In this document: positions 1-9,066 of the stretch, piece by piece
How positions within the stretch are numbered: position 1 is the first letter of the stretch
Layout of the letters: every line of letters starts with the position of its first letter
Source of the DNA: Psychrobacter sp. DAB_AL43B
GTDB taxonomy: Bacteria > Pseudomonadota > Gammaproteobacteria > Pseudomonadales > Moraxellaceae
Length of the DNA stretch: 64,000 nt
Reading direction: 5' to 3'
NCBI RefSeq assembly: GCF_900168255.1
Contig: NZ_LT799838.1
Location: 1,302,001-1,366,000, forward strand
The notes under the pieces: generated by a model
The model's database searches: none
What the model was told of the DNA's origin: nothing
The model's input: the letters and a program-made list of their open reading frames with translations, nothing else
Translations under genes and position numbers: made by a program

Positions 1-16
1 TTATCAATCTTGTATG

Positions 17-60
17 AATGAGACTACTTTTAGCAGTACTAAAAGTAGCCTCATAGTTTT
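17..60. terminator. Hairpin terminator, probably for a gene left of the window
   Basis: A near-perfect inverted repeat has arms around CTACTTTTAG and CTAAAAGTAG, extended outward to ATGAG/CTCAT with one mismatch, and a 5-nt loop. A T-rich run follows on the plus strand. It sits beyond the terminator of the bhc operon, so the simplest reading is termination of a rightward gene that ends before the window. Confidence 0.6.
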
Positions 61-72
61 TATAAGCATTAT

Positions 73-107
73 AAAAAAACCGCCAAATAAACTTATTATT
101 TGGCGGT
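73..107 (-). terminator. Rho-independent terminator of the bhc operon
   Basis: A perfect 12-bp stem (ACCGCCAAATAA with TTATTTGGCGGT) has a 5-nt loop and is followed on the minus strand by a run of seven T. It lies about 50 bp after the bhcD stop codon and is the only strong terminator downstream of the four bhc genes. Confidence 0.9.
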
Positions 108-159
108 ATCTAAAATACAGCGGCTAGTGTCATATTTATAATGACAGTTATAACGAAAA

Positions 160-1167
160 CTATAGCGAGATGTGCTGAGCTTCACCTTTCTCGACAGCAA
201 GCTTAGCCGCAGCGGAAGCTACTGCTAAATCTTGCAAGCCAACACCGGTACCATCAAAAATGGTGATTTCTTCAGCTGAGCTACGACCCGGATGCTCACC
301 GTTGATGACATCGCCAAGCGTCGTAATATCACTTTCTTTGATAGCACCAGACTTAATCGCATGCTGTGCTTCACCAATAGTGATCGATTGCGCGATTTCA
401 TCAGTAAATACGGTAGCAGACGCTATCAGAGCAGCATCAACTTCTTGCTTACCAACCGTATCGGTACCCATACAAGCGATATGCGTACCGGGTTTGATCC
501 ACTCTTTCATAAGCAGTGGCTCAAACGCTGAAGTAATGGTAATGATCACATCTGCCTCGCTACATAACTGTTCGCGTTCAACGGACTCAAATGGTACGCC
601 TAGTTCTTCAGCAACCGCTTGTAAGTTCTTAAGGCGATCTTTATTCTTATTCCAAGCAACTACTTTTTCAAAGTTGCGTTGTTCAAGAGCGGCACGTAGC
701 TGAAAAGTAGATTGATGACCTGCACCAACCATACCAAGCACTTTGCTGTCTTTACGTGCTAGATGGGCGATTGATACTGCCGATGCTGCGGCAGTACGTA
801 CCGCCGTTAAGTAGTTGCCGCCAACTAGGGCACGCAATTTACCATTATCAGGATTGAATAAGAAAATCGTTGACTGATGGTTGGTCAAACCTTTAGCCGC
901 ATTGCCTGGCCAATAACCACCTGATTTTAAACCCAGCGATTTACCAGCACGGTCAAAACCTGATTTAAAGCCATATAGCGCATCAGCATAACCGATAGCT
1001 TCGCGAATAACGGGAAAGTTGTAGGCATCGCCACGTGACATAGATGCAAACACATTTTCAACCGCGATAAATGCAGAAGGGCGATCAATCACTGATTTGC
1101 AAGCGGCTTCTGATACGATCAATAAGCCTTCATTGTTAGCATCGTTACTGTTATTTTCTTCACTCAT
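160..1167 (-). CDS. bhcD: Iminosuccinate reductase BhcD (ornithine cyclodeaminase/mu-crystallin family)
   Basis: The 335-residue protein belongs to the ornithine cyclodeaminase/mu-crystallin fold. The Rossmann nucleotide-binding segment VLGMVGAGHQS lies near residues 140-152, preceded by the family segment GNYLTAVRTAAASA. In the beta-hydroxyaspartate cycle this family member reduces iminosuccinate to L-aspartate with NAD(P)H, regenerating the amino donor for BhcA. On family resemblance alone it could be an ornithine cyclodeaminase or ketimine reductase. The specific call rests on its place as last gene of an ordered bhcA-B-C-D run on one strand. The gap to bhcC is 131 bp. The start is the ATG at 1167, with AAGGAA upstream. 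Confidence 0.85.
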   Translation of the reverse strand: MSEENNSNDANNEGLLIVSEAACKSVIDRPSAFIAVENVFASMSRGDAYNFPVIREAIGYADALYGFKSGFDRAGKSLGLKSGGYWPGNAAKGLTNHQSTIFLFNPDNGKLRALVGGNYLTAVRTAAASAVSIAHLARKDSKVLGMVGAGHQSTFQLRAALEQRNFEKVVAWNKNKDRLKNLQAVAEELGVPFESVEREQLCSEADVIITITSAFEPLLMKEWIKPGTHIACMGTDTVGKQEVDAALIASATVFTDEIAQSITIGEAQHAIKSGAIKESDITTLGDVINGEHPGRSSAEEITIFDGTGVGLQDLAVASAAAKLAVEKGEAQHISL

Positions 1168-1298
1168 TATAAATTCCTTTTTATACTTCTTAATTTGTAA
1201 TTCTTAAATACTTTAAGTAAATAAGGGCTGTTGTAGGCTAAAGCTACAACAGCCCCTTTAAACCAAACTAATTCAGCTCATAGTTCTTAATACAGTTC

Positions 1299-2450
1299 TT
1301 AGTACATTTTACCGCGTGCAGATACTGGCCATACTTTTTCAACTTTGCCGTTACGGACACCAATATAAAAATCATGAACGTTACAAGTAGGATCACAATG
1401 ACCTGGTACCAGTTTTAGTTTTTCATTGATTTTAAGTACGCCATTTGGATCACTTACGACGCCATGTTCGTCTGAACATTTAACATATTCAACGTCATCA
1501 CGACCGTAGATGAAGGGTAGGCCACTGTCAACTGACTGCGCTTTTAGACCAGCATCAACGATGGCTTTGTCAGGTTTGGCATGGCTCATCACAGAAGTTA
1601 GGATGAATAGGGCGTTTTCCCACTCACCAGCATCGATACGGTTGCCATCTTCATCTAAGATACGACCGTAATCGGCGTCCATAAATGCGTAAGAGCCACA
1701 CTGTAATTCATTGAAAACACCTGAATTACTTTCGAAGTAGTAGCTGCCCGTACCGCCACCTGAAACGAATTCTGGTTTTAGACCGATTTCAGTCAAGGCA
1801 TCAATAGCATGTTGAACTTGATCGATAGCCACTTGTGTTTTAGCTTTACGATCACTAAAGCTATCCATATGTTGCATCGCACCTTGATAAGCTTGAATAC
1901 CAGTGAAATGGATATTTTCTGCAGCGTCAATTGCTTTAGCAATTTCAACAACGGCTTCGGTAGTAGTAACACCACAACGACCTGCGCCACAGTCAATTTC
2001 GATATAGCAATTAAGTTCAGTACCCGCTTCGGTTGCAGCAGCTGATAGCTCAGCTGCGCTATCGACGTCATCGACACAAACGGTGATTTTTGCGCCTAAT
2101 TTAGGCAAGTTAGCTAGACGTTTAAGTTTAGCAGGCTCGCGTACTTGGTTTGATACTAAGATATCTTTGATACCACCACGTGCAAACACTTCTGCTTCAG
2201 AAACTTTTTGACAGCAAACGCCAACCGCGCCGCCAAGCTCTTCTTGCAAGTTTTGTACATCAACTGATTTGTGCATTTTACCGTGGCTACGGTGACGCAT
2301 ATTATGGTCTTTAGCATAATCGCCCATTTTTTTGACGTTACGCTCAAGGGCGTCCAAGTCTAAGATCAAACAAGGGGTTTGAATGTCAGCTTCGTCCATA
2401 CCAACAGCGGCTGGTACGTTGTAACCTACTTCTAATTCTTCAGTAATCAT
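1299..2450 (-). CDS. bhcC: beta-Hydroxyaspartate aldolase BhcC (D-threonine aldolase-like PLP enzyme)
   Basis: This 383-residue PLP enzyme has the alanine-racemase-type N-terminal barrel of D-threonine aldolase relatives. SHGKMHKS near residues 55-62 carries the likely PLP lysine (about K58). A C-terminal HxD metal motif is visible in GHCDPTCNVHD, about 35 residues before the end. In the beta-hydroxyaspartate cycle BhcC condenses glycine with glyoxylate to (2R,3S)-beta-hydroxyaspartate. Relatives include D-threo-3-hydroxyaspartate dehydratase and D-threonine aldolase, so the family does not settle the reaction. Its position between BhcB and BhcD homologues does. The start ATG at 2450 is preceded by a GGAAG-type ribosome site. 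Confidence 0.85.
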   Translation of the reverse strand: MITEELEVGYNVPAAVGMDEADIQTPCLILDLDALERNVKKMGDYAKDHNMRHRSHGKMHKSVDVQNLQEELGGAVGVCCQKVSEAEVFARGGIKDILVSNQVREPAKLKRLANLPKLGAKITVCVDDVDSAAELSAAATEAGTELNCYIEIDCGAGRCGVTTTEAVVEIAKAIDAAENIHFTGIQAYQGAMQHMDSFSDRKAKTQVAIDQVQHAIDALTEIGLKPEFVSGGGTGSYYFESNSGVFNELQCGSYAFMDADYGRILDEDGNRIDAGEWENALFILTSVMSHAKPDKAIVDAGLKAQSVDSGLPFIYGRDDVEYVKCSDEHGVVSDPNGVLKINEKLKLVPGHCDPTCNVHDFYIGVRNGKVEKVWPVSARGKMY

Positions 2451-2583
2451 TTTAATTCTTCCATGTTATGAGTTAGTTTTATAAAAAGCCGTTTAAACTT
2501 GCGCATTATTTGCGCTTAGTTAACGCTTAATTTTCGTACAAATGATGCTTAGTTATTAATGCCTAATATTTAGTTCTAATTAA

Positions 2584-3564
2584 TTAGTTCCAAGGCAACT
2601 TATCAAGATCAACGTTACCACCAGTGATGATAACGCCAACTTTTTTACCTGCAAAAACGTCTTTGTTCTTCAAAATGACAGCAAGCGGTACGGCACAACT
2701 TGGCTCGATGACGATTTTCATATGAGTCCAAGTCAGCTTCATCGCTTCAATGATTTCTTCTTCAGTCGCCGTCAAAATGTCAGTCACATAATTGCTGACA
2801 AAATGCCACGTTAAATCTTTAAGCGGCACTTTTAAACCATCAGCAACCGTGTTTGGTGCATCATCAGCGATAATATGACCCGCTTTAAATGAGCGCGCGG
2901 CATCATCAGCATTGACAGGCTCTGCAGCATAAATTTTGACATCAGGGGCTAGGTTCGATAGCGTCAGGCAAGTACCTGAAATCATACCGCCGCCACCAAT
3001 AGGTGCTACCACCATGTCAGGTTTTACACCCATCTCTTCCATTTGCTCTAAAAATTCACGTGAGCAAGTCGCTTGTCCAGCGATTACGCGTGGGTCATTG
3101 TACGGATGGACAAAGTCGCCGCCCGTTTCTGCTTGAACCTTGGCGAACACTTCTTCACGTGAAGTGGTTGATGGCTCACACTCAGTAATAATACCGCCGT
3201 AGCCACGTACCGCTGCTTTTTTAGCTTCTGGTGCGCTATGCGGCATCACCACATTACACGGTATACCACGGCGACCTGCTGCATAAGATAAAGATAGGGC
3301 ATGGTTGCCTGAGCTGTGTGTACAAACGCCATTTTTTGCGGCTTCGTCAGACAGACCAAACACCGCGTTTGATGCACCGCGAACTTTAAAGGCACCGGCT
3401 TTTTGAAAGTTCTCACATTTAAAGAACATCTCACAACCTGCCATCTCATTTAAAAAGCGAGAGGTCAAAACAGGGGTGCGATGGATATATGGCTTAATGC
3501 GCTCATGCGCCTCTAGCATATCATCAAGGGTTGGAATCACTAATCCATCTTCGTTTGTGATCAT
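2584..3564 (-). CDS. bhcB: beta-Hydroxyaspartate dehydratase BhcB (threonine dehydratase-like)
   Basis: The 326-residue fold-type II PLP enzyme resembles serine racemase and threonine/hydroxyaspartate dehydratases. The PLP lysine is in KAGAFKVRG (about K60), an SSGNH loop near residue 85 contacts the substrate carboxylate, and a glycine-rich phosphate loop GGGGMISG lies near residue 190. There is no regulatory ACT domain, unlike biosynthetic threonine deaminase. In the cycle it removes water from beta-hydroxyaspartate to give iminosuccinate, the substrate of BhcD. It lies 64 bp after bhcA and 133 bp before bhcC. As a lone gene it could be read as a serine/threonine dehydratase; the context favours BhcB. 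Confidence 0.85.
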   Translation of the reverse strand: MITNEDGLVIPTLDDMLEAHERIKPYIHRTPVLTSRFLNEMAGCEMFFKCENFQKAGAFKVRGASNAVFGLSDEAAKNGVCTHSSGNHALSLSYAAGRRGIPCNVVMPHSAPEAKKAAVRGYGGIITECEPSTTSREEVFAKVQAETGGDFVHPYNDPRVIAGQATCSREFLEQMEEMGVKPDMVVAPIGGGGMISGTCLTLSNLAPDVKIYAAEPVNADDAARSFKAGHIIADDAPNTVADGLKVPLKDLTWHFVSNYVTDILTATEEEIIEAMKLTWTHMKIVIEPSCAVPLAVILKNKDVFAGKKVGVIITGGNVDLDKLPWN

Positions 3565-3628
3565 AAAAAATAGTCCTTCATCTTTTGTTTAATAGCTCGT
3601 TATTTAATGGCTTGTTATCTAATAGCTT

Positions 3629-4804
3629 TTATTTAGTTGGTGCAGTATTGCGATAATATTCTTGCGCAGCAGCGACGCCTTGACCCAGTTTGATAGGGTA
3701 GTCCAAATCAACCATCGCCATCTCAATCGTTGCAAGCCCTGCTAGTACCATGACTTCAGTCAATGAACCTAGATGACCTATTCTGAATGCTTTACCATTC
3801 ATCTCGCCCAAACCAATACCAAATGAGATACCGTATTTATTAAACGCATGGTCAGTAAGCTCGTTACTGTCAAAGCCTTCAGGCACAAAGATGGCGCTGA
3901 CGGTATTAGAATAAAGATCAGGCGTTTTTGCACATAGCTTCATACCCCAAGCGCTAACGGCTTGGCGTACGCCTTCAGCTAAACGGTAATGACGTGCATA
4001 GACGTTTTCAAGACCTTCGTCAAACAACATTTCAAGGCTTTCTCTTAGACCGTAGATGAGGTTTAATGGTGGCGTATAAGGAAAGCCGCCGTTGGCATTG
4101 GCTTTCAACATATCACGGAAGTCAAAGTAAGTACGCGGTAGCTTGGCTTCTTCCATATGACCCAAGGCTTTTTGACTGACGCCTAATATTGCCATACCAG
4201 TTGCCAGCATAAAGCCTTTTTGTGAGCCAGCGACAGCAACGTCTACGCCCCAAGCGTCCATCTCAAAAGGCACACAAGCAATTGAGCTGACACCGTCGAC
4301 GAATAACAAAGCAGGGTGGTCACTGCTATCCATGGCTTTGCGAACCGCGTTAATGTCACTTAAAACACCAGTCGCGGTTTCGTTATGAGTAACCATGACG
4401 GCTTTAATTTCGTGCGCGCTATCTTCGCTTAGAATCTTTTGGAATTGGTCAGCAGGTGCGGCTGTACCCCAATCGCATTCAACGACTTGCACATCAAGTC
4501 CATGGCGCTGACACATATCTATCCAGCGATGAGAGAACATACCATAGCGTGCAATCAGAACTTTATCACCAGGTGACAAGGTATTGCTAATCGCAGCTTC
4601 CCAGCCGCCTGTGCCGCTAGAGGTGAATAGGATAATTTCGCTATCTTGAGTGCCAAATACTTTTTTACAATCAGCAAGTACTGGTAAGAAGGTGTCTGAG
4701 AAATCAGGAGCACGGTGATCTTGCGTCGGCACGTTCATCGCGCGACGTAATCTGTCAGGAATATTGGTAGGACCAGGAATAAAAATTGGGTTTTGTAGCG
4801 ACAT
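3629..4804 (-). CDS. bhcA: Aspartate-glyoxylate aminotransferase BhcA (class V)
   Basis: The 391-residue class V aminotransferase of the serine-glyoxylate aminotransferase type is full length. It shows a TSSGTGGWE phosphate-binding loop (about residues 61-69), VDGVSS with the PLP-pyridine aspartate near 169, and the Schiff-base lysine in GSQKGF (about K196). BhcA moves the amino group of aspartate to glyoxylate, giving glycine and oxaloacetate. It is the first gene of the operon and uses the ATG at 4804, with AAGGATG on the minus strand at 4811-4817. A serine-glyoxylate or alanine-glyoxylate transaminase is the alternative, but the three downstream partners make the cycle assignment much more likely. 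Confidence 0.87.
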   Translation of the reverse strand: MSLQNPIFIPGPTNIPDRLRRAMNVPTQDHRAPDFSDTFLPVLADCKKVFGTQDSEIILFTSSGTGGWEAAISNTLSPGDKVLIARYGMFSHRWIDMCQRHGLDVQVVECDWGTAAPADQFQKILSEDSAHEIKAVMVTHNETATGVLSDINAVRKAMDSSDHPALLFVDGVSSIACVPFEMDAWGVDVAVAGSQKGFMLATGMAILGVSQKALGHMEEAKLPRTYFDFRDMLKANANGGFPYTPPLNLIYGLRESLEMLFDEGLENVYARHYRLAEGVRQAVSAWGMKLCAKTPDLYSNTVSAIFVPEGFDSNELTDHAFNKYGISFGIGLGEMNGKAFRIGHLGSLTEVMVLAGLATIEMAMVDLDYPIKLGQGVAAAQEYYRNTAPTK

Positions 4805-5690
4805 GATTTACATCCTTGTAAGTGCATATTAAGGGGGCACAATAGTAGTATAAGCAGGGGTTCATGCGAATTTAATGCAAGAGTCTTCCTGACTCATACA
4901 GTTTGGTTTTTGTGTTTTTCAGATTTAAAAAATTAACCATGTCAAAGAAAGGAGTTGCAGGTGATTGGTCACTTTACTACTTACTGCGTTCTTTTTATGG
5001 TGTTCTTGCGGTAACGGTTTTTACGAAGGATAAACTAAGAGGTTTTGGTTGAAAAAGTGTAGGTACTTATCAACCAGTTAAAATATAGCATTAATGGTAA
5101 GTTGTAACAAGGTATTTTTAAATAACCTTTGTGCTAGACTATGCTTAACTATTACAATGACTATTTTCTGCTCACTTGTCAAGATACATCCAAGTGTTAA
5201 GATTTACCTAGGTCATCATAGTTTTTTGCCAACAAACTTACTTTGATTGGTTTTGTTCTGCCAATAGCCAATAGGGTAACGTTTACATCGCTATTCCTGA
5301 GCCGTGACACTTAAGTTAGCAGTTTTTTTGCCAGCTTCTGCTTTAAATTCTGTACTATAGCTCTGCATTTTCTTGGTCATGGTAAACGCCTCGTCGAGTG
5401 ATTGGTTTACCACGTTTATCTTTACAATTTTTTTAGCATTGCTCGACTTCTAACTGACTTATTCAATGAAGCAAACCCAATAAAACAATCCCTTCGTTAT
5501 CAATACTGAAGGCTTATGGAAGAGATTTAATTTGTTATGGGTATCAATCCTGAATTGTGTTGGTTTGAATAATGTTAAGAAAGTTAGATATAAATATGAA
5601 TTTAAATCATTTCTGTTATTTCATAAATCGTTTAAAACATTTAAACCATTAACTTTGTACCATCATACACTTTAATAAGAAGATTTTATT
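4805..5690. other. 886-bp region upstream of bhcA and the malic enzyme gene
   Basis: No intact gene is visible. A possible minus-strand -10 element (TATACT, 4847-4852) lies ahead of bhcA, without a convincing -35. The stretch 5291-5411 holds a short IS3-type remnant (listed separately). The rest is AT-rich and without a clear signal. The IclR-type regulator BhcR, which accompanies the bhc genes in alphaproteobacteria, is not here. Confidence 0.5.
5291..5380 (-). pseudogene. IS3-family OrfA N-terminal remnant
   Basis: A 29-codon frame reads MTKKMQSYSTEFKAEAGKK and then TANLSVTAQE before a stop. The motif MTKK-x3-YS-x-EFKAEA is the typical N-terminus of IS3/IS911-type OrfA transposase subunits. 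The helix-turn-helix that should follow is missing, so this is a fragment. An inverted repeat (GGTAAAC/GTTTACC, 5381-5411) lies just ahead of the old start codon. Confidence 0.65.
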
Positions 5691-7373
5691 ATGACAAACA
5701 AACGTCCGTTATATATTCCTTTTGCTGGACCAGCACTATTAGAAACCCCTTTACTAAATAAGGGTAGCGCTTTTTCATCAGAAGAACGCGATAGCTTTAA
5801 TTTAACCGGTTTATTACCTCATAATATTGAGACGATTGAAGAGCAATCATTACGTGCTTATCATCAACTTCGCTCATTTACGAGTGATATGGATAAGCAT
5901 ATTTACTTGCGTAATATACAAGATACGAATGAGACATTATTTCATCATTTGATTGAGCAGCATATTGAGGAAGTGATGCCGCTCATATATACCCCAACGG
6001 TTGGTCAAGCTTGTGAAAAATTCTCTCAAATTTATCGTCGTAAACGTGGTTTGTTCATCTCTTATCCTGAGCGTCATAAAATCGATGACATGCTGCAAAA
6101 CGCCACCAAACAAAAAGTAAAAGTGATTGTTGTCACCGATGGCGAACGTATTTTAGGCTTAGGTGATCAGGGTATTGGCGGCATGGGAATTCCAATCGGT
6201 AAATTGGCTTTATATACCGCTTGTGGTGGTATTAGTCCCGCTTATTGCCTACCAATATTACTAGATGTCGGTACCAATAACCAACAATTGCTTGATGATC
6301 CTATGTATATGGGTTGGAGAAATCCAAGAATTTCTGGCGATGAATATAATGAATTTGTAGACTTATTTATTCAAGCCGTTAAGCGTCGTTGGCCAGAGGT
6401 ATTATTACAATTTGAAGATTTTGCACAGGAAAATGCGACCCCATTATTGAATAAATATCGTGATCAGCTATGTTGCTTTAATGATGATATTCAAGGAACC
6501 GCTGCTGTTTCAGTCGGTACATTGATAGCAGCGTGTTTAAATAAAGGTCAAAAGCTTAGTCAACAAAACATTGCCTTTTTAGGTGCAGGTTCAGCTGGTT
6601 GCGGTATCGCCGAGCATATTATTCGCCAAATGCAGCGTGAAGGGTTAACGGAAGAGCAGGCTCGCAGTCAGGTATTTATGGTTGACCGTTATGGTTTACT
6701 AACTGATGACATGACAGAGCTGCAAGAATTCCAAGCACCGTTAGTGCAAAAAAAATCAGCTATTGAACACTGGGATAAGAGTCAGAAACTCGGTTTAGCG
6801 CAAGTGGTTAAACAAGCAGGAATCACGGTATTGTTCGGCGTAAGTGGGCAAAAAGGCCTCTTTACCCAAGAGGTTATCGAAGCGTTATGTGTTAATACTG
6901 AAAATCCAATTGTATTACCGCTGTCAAACCCAACGTCCCGTGTTGAAGCAACACCGCAGGAAGTGACTAACTGGAGTCGTGGTAAGGCAATTATTGCCAC
7001 GGGTAGTCCTTTCCCTAATACCACTTTTGAAGGTCAGTCTTTCGAGATTTCCCAGTGTAATAATAGCTATATCTTTCCAGGTATTGGTCTAGGTGTTTTA
7101 GCAGCACACGCGACAGGTATCAGCGATAATATGTTAATGGCTGCAAGCCAAGCACTTGCGGATATCTCAATGGAATATGAAAAAGTACCCGGTGCCATAT
7201 TACCGCCTATTAAATTCATTAGAGAAATCAGTGAAAAAATAGCCTATGCAGTTGCCCTACAAGCGATTGAAGATAGATTGGCATTACCTGTAACGGCAGA
7301 AAATTTAGAACGTCGATTAAAAGCTAATTTCTGGTTACCAACATACCGCAACTATCGCCGTACTTCTTTCTAA
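5691..7373 (+). CDS. maeA: NAD-dependent malic enzyme
   Basis: The 560-residue protein is the usual length of large-type malic enzymes. Near the N-terminus it has [14 protein letters not shown] (residue about 98) with the catalytic tyrosine. [20 protein letters not shown] is the malic signature, [11 protein letters not shown] carries the metal-binding aspartates, and [15 protein letters not shown] is the NAD Rossmann loop. It decarboxylates malate to pyruvate and CO2. Beside the bhc operon, which produces oxaloacetate, it would supply pyruvate and acetyl-CoA during growth on C2 compounds (inference). AAGAAG precedes the ATG, and a strong terminator follows within 25 bp, so the gene is monocistronic. 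Confidence 0.93.
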   Translation: MTNKRPLYIPFAGPALLETPLLNKGSAFSSEERDSFNLTGLLPHNIETIEEQSLRAYHQLRSFTSDMDKHIYLRNIQDTNETLFHHLIEQHIEEVMPLIYTPTVGQACEKFSQIYRRKRGLFISYPERHKIDDMLQNATKQKVKVIVVTDGERILGLGDQGIGGMGIPIGKLALYTACGGISPAYCLPILLDVGTNNQQLLDDPMYMGWRNPRISGDEYNEFVDLFIQAVKRRWPEVLLQFEDFAQENATPLLNKYRDQLCCFNDDIQGTAAVSVGTLIAACLNKGQKLSQQNIAFLGAGSAGCGIAEHIIRQMQREGLTEEQARSQVFMVDRYGLLTDDMTELQEFQAPLVQKKSAIEHWDKSQKLGLAQVVKQAGITVLFGVSGQKGLFTQEVIEALCVNTENPIVLPLSNPTSRVEATPQEVTNWSRGKAIIATGSPFPNTTFEGQSFEISQCNNSYIFPGIGLGVLAAHATGISDNMLMAASQALADISMEYEKVPGAILPPIKFIREISEKIAYAVALQAIEDRLALPVTAENLERRLKANFWLPTYRNYRRTSF

Positions 7374-7390
7374 CTATTAGAAACACGCAT

Positions 7391-7436
7391 AAAAAAGCCG
7401 AATGTTACTATTAAAAGTAGCATTCGGCTTTTTTTA
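7391..7436 (+). terminator. Rho-independent terminator after maeA
   Basis: GCCGAATG-TTACT pairs with AGTAG-CATTCGGC around a short A-rich loop, flanked by a run of A on the left and seven T on the right. It could work in both directions. Confidence 0.9.
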
Positions 7437-7573
7437 TTGATTTTTATTTCATCTTAATATTTGGCTAATATAAAGATGATTGAATTTGAAAGTATAAATG
7501 AACCACCGCGACTTTATCGGAGGCAGATTTATTTGAGTCAGGCAGCAATGCTTGATAGGGTTAAACTATAGTA

Positions 7574-7733
7574 ATGAAAAAGACACATCAAGAATACGAG
7601 CAACATCTATCAGCTAAAGATATGGACAAGCTAGATAGTAAGTATATTAGCCCACCAGAATTTGGTGAGCTAATTATGATTGCTGATGGTGTACTTTGGA
7701 CTCGGTTCAAAATACCAGCTCAGTTGAATCATA
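7574..7733 (+). pseudogene. MBL-fold metallo-hydrolase, N-terminal stub
   Basis: The frame starting at 7574 encodes about 53 residues that look like the start of an MBL-fold hydrolase: IADGVLWTRFKIPAQLNH matches the conserved opening strand, which ends in the Asn-His before the usual VN(L/I)YL. Similarity stops at the His, where the palindromic element at 7731 begins, and the frame then runs through that element to 7882. No HxHxDH motif remains. A 29-codon open stretch after the element (7876-7965) may be the tail of another broken gene, but I do not recognise it. Confidence 0.65.
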
Positions 7734-7876
7734 GTTCATACACTTTAAAAAGAATACAGTGCTGCTGGGATAAATTTTTCGAAGCCTCTGGAGTGCGAAG
7801 CGTACAGCAAGCGAGGAAAATTTATCCCAGCATAATGCTATTTTTAACGTACCTCTTTTATATTGAACTGACTATA
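7731..7876. repeat. Palindromic miniature element (MITE-like), about 145 bp
   Basis: The element contains a perfect 15-bp inverted repeat, GCTGGGATAAATTTT (7764-7778) and its complement (7817-7831), around a core with further complementarity (CCTC/GAGG). The outer ends are degenerate inverted repeats, ATAGTTC... on the left and ATAGTCAGTTCAATATAA read inward from the right. The right end resembles the ends of the element at 15407-15513. It interrupts the MBL-fold reading frame and has no coding capacity. Confidence 0.6.
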
Positions 7877-8096
7877 TGGTGACCATAGACCCTAATATGG
7901 TTAATATTTTAGATTTAGAAACAGGAAATTGGTCTAGAAGAGATAGTATCAAAGAGAGATGGTAAATAATGGAATGCTTTATTATATTTTATTTATTTAA
8001 AATAAATAAGTAGGCTTCATATATTCGACTTTTTAATAAATATATGTAAGTGATTACAACATGGCTCATTAAAGACATTAAATTATAAGGCACGTT

Positions 8097-9066
8097 ATGT
8101 ACAGTCCAAAAAATGTCATATCTCATTGTTTAAATAGAACATACCTTAGCCAATTGCTAATCGTATGTTTTTTCTTTGTGCTTGGCATTTTTTTTGTATA
8201 GGCTGAAACGAATATTAGTAATAATATCACGTCGAATACGATATGGAGTCAAGCTAACTCCCCTTATATTATTAGTAATGATATAGCTATTACTAATCGA
8301 GCGGTATTGGATATTGAGGCTGGAGTGACTGTCTATATGCAGCCACAATCTTCTCTCTCAGTTGAGAATGGCAAGATATTAGCCAAAGGCACAGCAAGTG
8401 CGCCTATTTTTGTGACCTCAATTAAAGATAATAAAGTCAGTAATCAGGCAATAAAAGGTAATAAAAGGCGATTGGAAATCGTTGGAACTTTAATGCTGGT
8501 AGTAAAGACTCGACACTAAGTTATATTGAGTTCAGGTATGGTTCAGGTATGGTTCAGGAATAACGCTTCAAAATACATCGCTAACCCTAAATAATACTAC
8601 TATCCGTAATATGAAAGGGGCAGCTATTACATCAGATCTTGAATCGTCATCGTATGGATATAATAACAAAGCGAGTGATAACGATACCAATGCCGTACTT
8701 TTGCCCTCTGGGGATATTTTAAATTCAGTTAATTGGAAAATGCAGGGTATACCTTATTATGCAGGGTCGGGTATTATCTCAGTTGGTAAATCATCCGCTA
8801 TTACTAGTGCTAGCAATCCCTCATTAATGATTGGTGAAAATAAGGATATAACCTTTAAGGGTAATAGGTTAGAAGGCGTTACGCGCGTTCAGTCAATCCC
8901 CGAAGGTATCACTGTTAATAAAGTGGTTAGTACTGGCACCTCAATCAGCGCGACACTATCAGCAGTTGGTAGTGATTGGAAGAAATGGGATAAAGCAAAA
9001 GATTGGAAGAAAGGAAACGATAGAAATGAAAGCTATAATAGTAAAGGAGTAAGACTTCGTGACTGA
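8097..9066 (+). pseudogene. Secreted beta-helix-type surface protein, broken
   Basis: Reading starts at ATG 8097 with a hydrophobic signal sequence (LLIVCFFFVLGIFF), followed at once by an in-frame TAG (8199-8201). The same frame continues with AETN and a pattern typical of right-handed beta-helix surface proteins (TVYMQPQSSLSVENGKILAKG, then APIFVTSI). The frame then changes at least three times around 8455-8560. The last change is an exact 11-bp tandem duplication; removing one copy joins YIEFRYGSG to ITLQNTSLTL. The C-terminal part (from about 8557) stays open to 9066. The precise family is not identifiable to me. The gene is clearly inactive as it stands. Confidence 0.7.
8533..8554. repeat. 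Exact 11-bp tandem duplication causing a frameshift
   Basis: CAGGTATGGTT occurs twice in direct succession. Because 11 is not a multiple of three, the duplication shifts the frame of the beta-helix gene. Deleting one unit restores a continuous, sensible protein sequence across the junction. Confidence 0.85.

Noticed and set aside
4939..5052. 37-codon frame (starting MSKKGVAGDW) with a hydrophobic middle, upstream of bhcA
   Set aside because: No ribosome site and no known homologue. Length is within chance for AT-rich intergenic DNA.
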